A DNA stretch of 64,000 bases from Terfezia claveryi. Its lineage: Eukaryota > Ascomycota > Pezizomycetes > Pezizales > Pezizaceae. The position numbers were made by a program, and so were the translations under genes. Location: NCBI GenBank assembly GCA_015179025.1, contig WHUX01000041.1:1-64000 (forward strand). Direction: 5' to 3'. Below, in pieces: positions 49,527 to 60,022 of this stretch. The notes beneath the pieces were generated by a model. It was not told where the DNA came from. It ran no database searches and saw only the letters and a list, made by a program, of their open reading frames with translations. The number at the start of each line of letters is the position of its first letter. Position 1 is the stretch's first letter.

Positions 49527-51090
49527 TTAATATCGCAACTGATGAGCTTCCTCTGCTGACAAAATACAAGCTTTAGAAAGAATCCACTTGTCACTTTTCT
49601 TCTTCTTGAAGCTTGCTGCACGAAGTTGTGCATTTTTTTCTTGTTGGATTGATTCTTTAGCCATAGAAACCTCTGTGGCCTTTCCTATTTGTAGGAATGC
49701 TCTCTTTACTGGAGGTGTGAGAGTTGGATGCTGATCAAATATGGAACTGATATAGTCTTTAACAGCGGTAGTGGTTTCTGGAGTTTTTGGTGTTGTAGGG
49801 CGCTGTAGTACGACTGTTCTAGGTGGAGTACATGGTTGAGTAAGTGGTGGAATATCGGTTGTTATATCTGTTAGGTTTGGTAGTCGGTCTAGCACTTTGG
49901 CAGGATTGAATGGAATCAAGCCAGTACTTATGAAGCTTTCTATGATGCTATCCGGTGTAAAAGTCCTGTCTCTTGCAGATTGTAATAGTGGAAGAAATAC
50001 TGCTTTCATGATAGATATAATACCTTGCCGAACTGCATCATCAACTTCTCGTCCATAGTTCCGAGCAAAAGGTTGCAAATAGGTGAACATCGAGAGGTTG
50101 TGTAAGGTGGGTAGAGTGTGGAGGTAAGCACAATGCAATAATATTATGTGCAACACAAAAGGTAATGAATTTCCAATTCACATGAGAATCATGTCCATCA
50201 ATAATAAGTAACGTGTAGGATAATCAAAGTGACGCTCAAAATTCTCAACATGAAGCCCAAGCTGTGAATTAGGATGTGTATATGGCTCGAATACCTTCTC
50301 TAACCACTCAATTCCCAACTCTTCATCCGTCCATCCCTTTGGAGAAATCCCAAAAATCCAAGATGCAGGAGCCATATGATTATGCCATCCAAATTGATGA
50401 TATGTCCCTTTATAAATAATAAATGGAGGTAGTAAGTGTCCACCTGCTCCAACACACTCAAGAATTGTAACATTCTCCCGGTTACCATCTTGTGCAACAA
50501 ACTTCGTTTTTAACCGACGTGGATAGATAATCTTTGCAGATATTGCTTGGCCTAATTGAACTCCCTTTTCGTTTATATTAGGTATGCTCTGGTAAAATCC
50601 CATGTTTAAGCACTACACGATGATATAAATCAAACCATTCTGTTAAGATAGTTGGATTGTTTATCAAAGCACGTTCTTGATCCAAGGTTCGACTATAGGT
50701 TGCCTTTAAATCGGGATATCGAAGGAGGAAGCGCTCATGCCAGTGTTCGCCTGGAAGCATAGGTAATCTTGTTAGATTAGGTGAATTTCGTCGAAGTTGT
50801 ATGCCTAATGCAATATGTCGTATCATATCAAATCTCGGAGCATATCCCCATAATGCATAAGTTGAACAATAGCTTACTACTGCTGCTTCTTCCGCTGATA
50901 ATAGCAATTGTTGTTCACTGTCCTCACTCTTGATTTTTTCGTCCCGCATATCGATGTTGTACTGTTGATCGAGGTACTGTGTTTTTGCTGCTTCCGTTAA
51001 GGAATTATATTTGTTTTCTTCATAAGCCCGTATAGCAGCTTGAATCATTTCCTCTCGATATCTCAACTGTTCACGTGCCTGCTTCAACAT
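49527..51090 (-). mobile_element. Dead pogo/Fot1-type transposase
   Basis: Read on the minus strand. 51090-50578 holds the DNA-binding part, including a CENP-B-type block (GEHWHERFLLRYPDLKATYS). 50603-50178 begins the DDE domain. 50156-49527 gives the C-terminus, which ends in a Lys/Gln-rich tail. At the first junction the frame changes, and the segment that normally carries the WNMDE-type first catalytic Asp is missing between LKHG and GFYQ. At about 50200 a one-base loss puts the second catalytic motif (DGHDSH) and the third (THLTQPLDV) into another frame. An extra base near 50080 restores it. The copy therefore cannot make an active enzyme. Terminal inverted repeats were not found by eye. 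The family assignment follows the motif order. Confidence 0.88.
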
Positions 51091-52349
51091 CGTATTGGCT
51101 GGCTATGGTTGTGTAACGGTTTCCCCTGTAACGGCTCTGTAATGAGATTTTTATTTATTATTCTGGCCCCTAACGCCACCGGTAGAGCTCATATAGGCTT
51201 AGTGCCCCTTATCGGCTCGCTTCCCGTCGACTACGTTAGGTAAATTGGCCTAGAGTGGGAATTCCTCTTTTGACTGGTGACAGGGATCTAGACTACCAGG
51301 AATGGTTAGCCCTTGAGACCCCTGACATCTGGTATTCGTTAACGAGGTTCCTGGTGTTTTCGTGCCCAAAGATACCGCTCTATCGGTCCCTAAAGCACTG
51401 AGGGTTGCGGATCTTTGAGTGTAGGTTCATAGAAGATACCAAATAGCTGCAAACATGGTATGGCGTTTTTGAATGCGTCTATTTGATTTAAGTAGAACGA
51501 TATAGAAATTTTGGCGGCGGAATCCTGGGTTCCCTATGTCTGATATATCAGCTGTCTCGGATACCTCATTTACTGACTTGGGATACCCCATGACACCGTT
51601 CACGACTGTGACCCGATTACGCAAGGTATCAGAACCACTGAATCCAAAATATCGCCCGGAAAATTGGCAACTCCGGCACCAAGCATGTCATGGGGATTAA
51701 CGTTAAGGTGACGCGGAGCTGATTATTGACAAACCTTAAGACCTAGTTACATCACCTCGGAATCTCCAGATTCAAGCACCTCTAATATCCTTTCAAACTT
51801 CTACATGCTAAACCAATTAAGGACGCAAAATGCAAGAATCGTCCACGATTTCCTCTTTAAGACCTTAGAGAACTCAAAGTACTCCGGCCCAAGCCGATAT
51901 CAGTAAGAAGATGGTCCAACAACCGCAAGTTGGGGCTCCAAAGCATGAACTCCACACAGTCCCACCACAATTCTAATTGAAAGAGTGGTCATGTATTGCC
52001 CTCGATAGGTCCTCGAATTCCTCGTCCCCCTAGAAGAGGACGGGAAGCCAAGGATCCTAATCTACCTGCTAGCATTTTCATCGATTAATGTTCCGCTATA
52101 CATTTTACCGGATGCGAATATGTTGCGGAGAAAGACTGGTTGAGCAGAAGTAGTGCATGGTGGTCAGAGGCCATTGGTAACAGTGGTATGAATGGAGGTT
52201 TGCGTGGATTGCGTTGCTTCTGTTTGGTGTGTTGACCGCAATTTGGAACTTGACGGTGTGGTAGCTTGGGGCAAGGTGGATGATAACCAATCCCACCAGT
52301 CGAAATGGATGATATGGATGGTCACTAAAATTCGGCTGAGGGTGACACA
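51091..52349. other. Spacer, no gene seen
   Basis: Likely includes one flank of the transposon. Short minus-strand frames at 51427-51624 show no known motif. Confidence 0.45.
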
Positions 52350-53312
52350 ATGCCTCCCGATAGCCCGACTCTCCACCACCGTACAGTATATTTCCAGACC
52401 CCTCAATGGCAGAACAGTCCTTTCATACATCCAGGGCAGCATTCAATGAGCCATCTTGGCCGCCTGAAGCGTATACCCCCCAATTTAGTCCCCGGTCTAG
52501 TGGGTCAACTTCAAGGCAGAATTTTAGTCAAGACCCTCTATTATCCCAATCTCATTCCAAATTACTATCAACCCGCACCATCCCACAACCCGTCCCCAAC
52601 GATACCCGTCGGTACGGGCCCAGTATCCCGCTGGAGCGCCTTTGCCAGAATCCTCTACTTCATCCTATTCATTGCTGCCCTCGCCCCTGCTACCCTCACC
52701 TGGCTTCTCCCGATAAAAATCCGCGACTGGGAATTTGAAAACGCCTGCCTCTGACAAGACTTACGGTATCGAGGTCCACCTACACTCAGCCGCTCTCGGT
52801 AACGGGTTCCAGCATGCGAATCCGTTGTATATTTATGCTCAGATCTACAAGATTGAGGAGAAGAGGGGGAGGAGGAGGAAAAGATTTAGTTGTAGAATGG
52901 AATTTTGAAGGGGAATACGCCAGCTAGAGATGTAAAGCGAATTGTTGCGGAGCATGGTGATGGAAAAGCACATCCTGTGAATGTGAATGGGATTTGGGCT
53001 TCTGAAGAGTCTCAGAGGGGATTGCTCCCGAAGAATTCGAATTATAAGAGCCTCGATGTGGATAATCGAGTTTTATATGTCCCAGGGATGGATGGGGTGT
53101 TTTATACTACGAACTTCTTGGGGAACCACGACCCCGAGCCAAATCGGCCGTTCAATATCAGCATGGGATCACAGGAGGATAAACAGGGATTGCATTGGGG
53201 CAAATGGCATGTTGATCCGAAGACCAACAATACAGTTAGGGAGTGGTGTCAGTTTCCGATTGGAAGGGTATTGGAAAGGAATGGCAAGGAAGTTATGAAG
53301 TCAACGAGGTAG
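52350..53312 (+). pseudogene. Broken gene for a membrane-anchored protein
   Basis: The first frame (52350-52751) ends with a clear transmembrane segment (ARILYFILFIAALAPATLTW) followed by KIRDWEFEN. The protein then seems to continue one frame over (52753-52899) with SDKTYGIEVHLHSAALGNGF and HANPLYIYAQIYKIEEK. It then returns to the first frame (52905-53312), ending WHVDPKTNNTVREWCQFPIG. Two shifts within 150 bases and the absence of splice signals point to a damaged gene. The layout is a short cytosolic tail, one membrane span and an extracytosolic domain. Its family is not recognised. Two small deletions in the assembly would be an alternative cause. Confidence 0.5.
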
Positions 53313-53879
53313 GGGAGATAAAAGGCGGGGGAGATCAGGATTTGTGTAAAGGAGCAGGGGAAGTATAAAGGGTTCTTGGGGAGAGCGAAACGAGTGATGA
53401 GAGAGAGATGGGGGTTCGGGTGGTGGTGGGTATGTGGCTGGAAAAGTTTGAGAAGAGTGTATTGAGGTTGAGGTCGCGCATGACAATATGAATATATGAA
53501 GTTTAAAATTAAGATGAAGAAATTGGAAATAATGAATGGAAGAACGCCCTCCTGGAGGCGGAATGCACAAATACATCAATTGTCTCTGATCTGACCTGGT
53601 TATGTTCATATTTATTCGTCAGATTCAGACCACCATACTTTGCTTCCACAACTCTCCCACACACTCAACCTCGAAATGTCCACCAACTTTAGATATCACG
53701 CTGCATGAAGGGAGGTTCTTTATTGGTGCTTTCTAACTGGTGATCTAAAGCCATATAAAATATACATATCCGCTAGGTACAGTATGTGTTGGTGACATGT
53801 GTATAGTCACTGGCAATCCGTTCAGAAGTTAGTTAATTGTTATTAATTAAAGACTTGTTCAACAGGCTCTTTGGTTCCG

Positions 53880-53957
53880 AGCGTACAATATACTATCAGT
53901 ATCTAAGCAAACCTGGCACCCAGTGACCATGTTTTGTCCTAGCGGTTACACCCTGCA
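53880..53957 (-). repeat. Dispersed repeat, copy 3 (inverted)
   Basis: Complement of the repeat at 128-203, lying 53 kb away. It shares GTAACCGCTAGGACAAAAC, CACTGGGTGCCAGGTTTG and ATAGTATATTGTACGCTC with small differences. Confidence 0.75.
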
Positions 53958-54222
53958 ACAGGTTCATTGGTAGGCTCATGCGTATCTAGGTTGACGATGA
54001 GATCCCGGGGGGGGGGGGGAAGGTTTCGTATATATGGGAGATGTGTATATTTGGGAGATATGTATGTGTCTCTCGCGATGGGGTAGAAGAAGCAATGTAC
54101 GGTATACCTTCATGTACGTTCAGACTTATCATGCCTGAGCGGCAAGCGGGTGTAATATCCTTCCAACTAGAGACGTCACATAAAGTGTGGTGAAGAACTG
54201 TATATTCTCTGTGCTACGTAAG

Positions 54223-54491
54223 GTGCCAACCAGACTAGAATGTGGGATAACTTCCGTGGCCTATCGTCATGCCCGCAACTTGAGCATTTCCCTTTATCAG
54301 CTTCGGTCATCTATCGTCATTGTCTTCACGATAGGCACCAATCAAGAACTATCTACATTTCTCATTAATAGTTTCCAGTCGTCTATTGTCATGCCCGGCA
54401 ACTTCCCTTATCAGTTATCGTCATGCCCGGTAGTCTGGTTGCATGCCCGGCTACTTATATATTTCCCCATATCACCTTCCTTCATGCCCGG
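54223..54491. repeat. CCAGACTA motif pair enclosing TCATGCCCGG repeats
   Basis: GTGCCAACCAGACTAG (54223-54238) and TAGTCTGGTTGC (54431-54442) bracket a region in which TCATGCCCG(G) recurs at about 54267, 54389, 54421, 54442 and 54482, inside longer imperfect repeats (CTAT(C/T)GTCATGCCCG..AACTT). The layout is like that at 1705-1816, so both may be relics of one element family. Confidence 0.6.
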
Positions 54492-54817
54492 TTCCGGATT
54501 ATCTAGGCCGTATGTATAATAATATTCTATAGTTTTAATACTTCGCGGTATCGAAAAGCTGCTCATTTCCGGCGCCATAAATAGCCGCCAAAGTAAATAT
54601 CCTTATTACTTAACGACTGAGCTCGTAATATGTTAGTCTTTGGCGCCACACCATAAATCCCTCAACCAAGCAATTACCTTTGTGTGCATCTGAGACTTTT
54701 ATATAGCAAAATACAAGGGATGCTCGTCATAGTGGGTAGGACCTTAAGCAGGTGAGGGGGGTAATTACGGAGAGTGGCGTTAGGCAGGCTAGCCGGTAAG
54801 GTAGTTGGAACGGGGAT

Positions 54818-55313
54818 TTGGGGGGTACTGAAATGGAACAGGAAGGTGCGCGTCAACTACACTCAATGCAGGACCGGAAAGGGAAAACTGACAGGTGTGG
54901 AAGTCTGAACGGTGGTGGAGACGTTGCAGTGGACCCAGAATGCAGGTTTTGTGAAGAAGAGGAGCCGGAAACAGGAAAGCATGTTGCTCTATCCTGTATT
55001 GCCGGAGAGTGGATTGGGAGAAGAGGAGCTCATGGGAGCAGGCGGATGATAGGGAGCGGTGGTTGCGGAAGAGGAAGGATAGGGATAAAGAGACGTGGTT
55101 GAGACTTTCTTTTCCGACTTAGGGGACGAGAACTGGCGGTGGAGGTCTTGGAGGTAGTTATTTTGGTGCGCTTTTCATTTGTTCTTTCTTAGGCTCAGCA
55201 GGCTGGGCCCGCTTCTTGTACCGAAAGCGTAGGTCGGGTTTTTTTTAAAGGGGAGGCTTTGGGACCCTGTCTTGATCGCGGGTATAGATTCAAAAAAAAA
55301 AAAAAAAAAAAAA
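54818..55313 (+). mobile_element. 3' end of a LINE (Tad1-like), with poly(A)
   Basis: The frame 54818-55102 contains CRFCEEEEPETGKHVALSC, the CxxC..H...C zinc-knuckle pattern found at the C-terminus of fungal non-LTR retrotransposon ORF2, followed by EWIGRRG. About 190 bases later comes a run of about 23 A (55291-55313), which fits a target-primed insertion's tail. The piece is 5'-truncated and lacks the endonuclease and reverse transcriptase. Assignment to Tad1 rather than another LINE clade is a guess. Confidence 0.65.
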
Positions 55314-57271
55314 AATTCCTCGGAAATAAAGAAAGCAAAAACATAATTGTTGGGGTAGATGCCCTTCTACTCGATTAACTCCTGGTAGAACACAGTCTTT
55401 ATATCCACAACACCGTTTACTAGAATATGTTTGATTATATTAACTATACAGATACACATGCCAATACTGGTTTACACAATACACATTCCACTGGTATCGT
55501 ACTTCTATATATGTATTTCCAACCATGCGTCAAAAGTTAGTCTGGTTGGCACGTCAAAGGTATCTAGACAGATCGAAAAAGTGTACACCCTCATAATTAT
55601 ACCAAAGCATCAAGTAAAGTAACGATAAGGGAGATAAAAGATGCAAATTAAAAGCTCGATGCGCGTAGAAATACTCTCACATGAGGCAAATAGGGCAACT
55701 GGTGGCAGTGGACGTTTGTATGCGGCCAACTTTGACAACTCGTAGCGTATAAGGTGTGCATTTCCGGATTGATGGAATGTTTGATATCATGGAAAGGATC
55801 GACGGGGATATCGATTTACACCTAATTGCAGCCCACTTAGGTACCGGTAGATCTTTGATATTACACAGCACTATGCATGTAGGGGAAACAGATTGACAGC
55901 ATGTTCGCTACATGGCCAATCGCTACCATACCACTCCCTCCTGTCAATGCATCACAAACCAGGAAACGTGTACCAGTGAAATGATATTGACAGCACCTGC
56001 GCTTGCACCCAGCCCCATTGATCTGATAATATCACATTTATCTGCATGCCATGCATGGATGGGCAAGCATCTACTGTAATGTATTCTGCTTTTTTTTTAC
56101 TTTTTCTTTTAAATTTTTTTTGTTTTTTTCCTCCTTCTTTCTAGTGTACGTGTTCCGCAAATTATAGTGACTCACTTTTTGCCTTACAATTGGACGGTTC
56201 GATCTTGATGCTAAGGAGCCTGCAGATTGAACTCACATATGTACAGTATGTATCACAAGGGTAGATGCAAAGCTGTTTTAATATGAATATATGTAGATAT
56301 TACCTCGATGTACATAGCTTTTGCCATTCACACTGAAGTCCTTTTAAGCTCAGCTGATGACCCGAGATGGGGCTCGAGAAGGAGGGTGGATAGGCATGTC
56401 CTCAGACGGTGTGACATGCGTCGACGGGTTGGAGTATGAAAGCCTCGAATAGAGCTCCCCTGCAACTTATCAGGAATCGAATTGATTACTTGCTGACGGG
56501 CGTGACCTCAGACATATATCATCTGTTTAAAGCTCCACATCGAGTTAAAGTTTCCTATCTCCTCGTGAGCTTATAGCCATTTTGCATAATTGTACAAGGA
56601 ATGCAGATTATAAAATAGCATATCTAACAGCCCGTGCCACAACTGAGCTGCATGTTAACGTGTGATTGGTGGCAATTTGTCATTTTGGCAATGTCCCATC
56701 TTCACGAAATCACACTTTCACATATGACGGCTTCAGTAGCTCAATCTAAGCTAACTTTGACCCGACAAATTTCCACATGTCCAAAAATATACTGTACCTA
56801 TATCACCATCAATTTCGCCCCGTGTCTCAACTTGTCTTTCTTTTGCAGTTTCGTGCATAAGTTTATGTTGCTCGTCAGGTGATTAGGCATATAGGTATGC
56901 TTCCCTACCCCTGAATTACTTCCTTAGGTAATTACTGTTCTCGGTCCCTTTCTAGGGATGGTAATTTCCCGATACAGTATATCGCTACGCTTCAGTCTGC
57001 GTACCTTTCTTCAGGCTGTCGATACGCTGGTGAGTTATAACTATCCCATTTCTTGCCTCGCCTTACGAGAATATCCTCACGAGAACACCTCCACGTCCGT
57101 TCAGCTTGTCCCTTCGAGCGTCCTCTCATTTCCTTTGAATCACACGATATATCTTTATGCAGCTACCTGAAAGGCTATATCGAACATCTCACATGTTAAA
57201 TCATCTATTCACACTTTCTACCCCTGAAGTCACCGCTTCCAAGGTAAAAACTGTACATCCGGAGTCCGAGG
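55314..57271. other. Spacer and promoter of the 57272 gene
   Basis: No gene is supported. A TAGTCTGGTTGGCAC copy lies at 55538-55552 and a T-rich tract at 56090-56132. Confidence 0.5.
55538..55552 (+). repeat. Dispersed TAGTCTGGTTGGCAC motif copy
   Basis: Exact match to 4464-4478. It starts with TA, after which the flanks differ. Confidence 0.75.
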
Positions 57272-60022
57272 ATGGTTCCACCACGACGTCAAACCGAGGG
57301 TATGTAAACTAAAATCTCCTATTGGTTCGAATCTACATAAATAACTGTTGGTATCGATCCCTCTCCCTTAGGTCTGGGCTCTCCATGGCCGCTGAATCAA
57401 ACTCATGCACCCCGAGGGCGAGGCCGGGGCCGGGGCCGAGGCCGACTATCCCCAATACCGGAAACAGCATTGGATCCAACGGCTGGAGTGTTTATATTTC
57501 CCAACAGTACACCACAAGCACACCCTGACCCTGAACTTCAGGATGGGATGGATTACGGCCCTGACACAGTTCTTGAAATGTCAGGGCATGAACCCCATCC
57601 TCAACCTGGATACGGTGGATACGGTGGATACGGTGGTGATTTTGGACAGGGCTGTGCCGGTGGAAATACACTCGTCAATCATGGTCACCCAGGCCACCAA
57701 CAGGCTTGGAATATACAGCAACAAAATTTCCAACAGGGGGCAATGGGAGCACATGGGCATCCGCAGCCTTTCAACCAGAACTTCCAAAGTCACAATAATC
57801 AATCTAAGAACCCGAATCATCAATATGGAGGTCCCCCTCACCCACCCACATACCATCACCAGTACCAAGGCCACTACGGTCCTCATGCGCAACCCCAGGG
57901 ATACTCCTCTGGTGGTATTTCATTTAACGCTCATGGCCACCCTAGTCACTTGCCGCAATCCCAGGGAACCTATACACAAAATGGCCTGTGGGTGCCACAG
58001 GATGCTGAAGTCAATTGCCAAAGGCCAGTACCTGTCTCCGTGACAGCGTCTAAAGCTCCTAATGCTCATCAAGGAAATCCCGGATCCGAAGTTAGACCAA
58101 CGAATCAAGAAGGACCAGTAATATTCATGGAGCCTGCTAATACTATACCTTTTACAACTGTCCAAGGGACATGGTACCAGCATGCACCGCACAAGGACCG
58201 CACATATGCTTCCCTAGACCTTAACGTTCCAGCAAAGGTACCATCGCCTTTGCTGGAAGTTGCAAAAGCAAAACAACCGATCCACAACAACCCAAATTGC
58301 AAGTTTCCACACCCTGCCTCGGTTGCATGCGCTGTTTGTGGGCCGCCAATGAGGATTCACGAAAGGTTTCATACAATGCCTGAGGCATTGTGGAGACCAT
58401 CTCTGGAAGCATATGCTCGTAAGGTACAAGCCGAGGGTCAAACTACGCTGAGTCCTCAACAGCCACTGTCGGATAGTGCATCTAAGCACGAACGTGAGCC
58501 TGGGAGCACATTGCCATCCGTGACGGAACCAGCGGTACCTCTTCCTGCTATTCCTGCAGTTCCCAATGTTGTCTCTCCAGCTATTCCTCCACCAGCTACT
58601 CCTCCACCATCGGCTCCACCGTGCACTGCGCCTCCACCCTCAATGTTAGACAACCTACTGCCGCCAGTGACTACTTTAGCCACAATTGGTGACCCAAGGA
58701 CCCAATTTCTTGCGGCAAGAGATACTTTTGAGCGTGTTAAAGCCTTGGAAGAATCTTCCTCCAATTCGAACGCTCCTCCCCAACGGATACCAAATCCGTA
58801 TTTAAGAATGCGAGACTGGGCAGAAATCATTGGAGTCAATCCTCTGCCTGGGGTAGGGGTAAACATTGCGAATATGAACATTCTCGTGAGGCGACCGGAT
58901 TATCCCCGTGGTGCAACTGGCCAAAGGCGTTATTTTCTACGACCTCCGGAGGAAGTCGCCCTTTTGTCTAATAGAACAATTACAACGCAGGCGAGGAATC
59001 CTGGAGCGGCGCTGATTACATCTCCGGCAGATTCGGCTCAGGGACTATTGAATGATGGGAGTGGAAAAAAGGGCGTTGATAATGAGACTAATACTGATGC
59101 ACTGGAAGAGAAAATAGAAGCAGCACCTAATAGAGGCGGCGTCGTAGTTGAGCCAGCGCTACCTCTGACTCCAATGGAACCCACAGAGCCAAAACCAGAG
59201 ATTATTGAGCTGGCTATACCGATGGCCTCAGGAGAGGTTATTCAGCGAGAGCCTGCAGTGATCGGGCTGGCGCTGCCTCTGACGCCCATGCAGCTCATTC
59301 AGCGAGGAAATGAAGCGATTACCCCTGCTTTACCTCTGACTCCAGAAGAATCCACACAGCAAAGGATTACACTTAATGAGCTGCCAGTCTTGCCTTTGAC
59401 TCCTGCCGAGCCTACTCAACAAGAACTTGAAGCAAAGCAGCAAGATTTACCAGTGAAGTTGACTCCTACGCAACCAGCTCAGCAAGCAGCTGCAGCAGTC
59501 GAGCCAGCACTACCTCTGACACCTGAGGAACCCACTGAGCAAGAGGTTGAAGCCAAGCAACCAAATTTGCCTGATGTTGCAGCAATTGAGTCGACATTAC
59601 CCCTAGGTCTGACACTAACGAACCCCACTCAGCAATCTGATCACATAATTGCAGATAATCAGCAACAGAGCGCGCTAGAGAGAGATATGCGTACTGGCGA
59701 GGTTGAAGTACACAGGGAGGAGCAAACAGTTAGGCAGCCTGCGGAAGGCCCCCCGGCGGCAGAACCGGCGACGGATCAGCCACGTACGGCTGCCCTCAGT
59801 CAGCCTGAGGCAACAGACTGTGATGTGCTCCCGACACAGCCACAGCCAAAAGTTGACGAACGACGCGTTTTCTCATGGGCATCCATTGTGGCAGGGGATC
59901 GCCAGCGGGAACATGAGAGAATCAGACTTGCAGCCAAGGCGGATGGGACACTGCCAACTCAGGAAGACGCTGAGGGGTTGGATAATCCATCAGGTCTGGC
60001 TGGGTATGCGCTACCTGAATGA
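57272..60022 (+). CDS. Unrecognised 892-residue proline-rich protein
   Basis: Two exons, 57272-57299 and 57372-60022. The 72-nt intron runs from GTATGT to TTAG, and the start MVPPRRQTE falls in the first exon. Features in order: an RG-repeat tract (about residues 26-36), an YGGYGGYGG repeat and a Gln/His/Asn-rich region, then a small Cys/His cluster (CKFPHPASVACAVCGPP, about residue 318). A Pro-rich linker and a conserved-looking block around 470-540 (RMRDWAEIIGVNPLPG) follow. About six degenerate repeats of PALPLTP.EPTQQ lie between about 600 and 760, and RVFSWASIVAG is near the end. RG and Gln-rich tracts are common in RNA-binding proteins, but no RNA-binding domain is visible. The function is unknown. 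Another frame of 212 codons over the 5' part is a shadow. Confidence 0.75.

Larger units (their letters stand above)
53313..54817. other. Spacer rich in repeats
   Basis: Holds the inverted third copy of the 75-base repeat, a 13-G run at 54007-54019 and the TCATGCCCGG cluster. No gene is supported. Confidence 0.5.
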
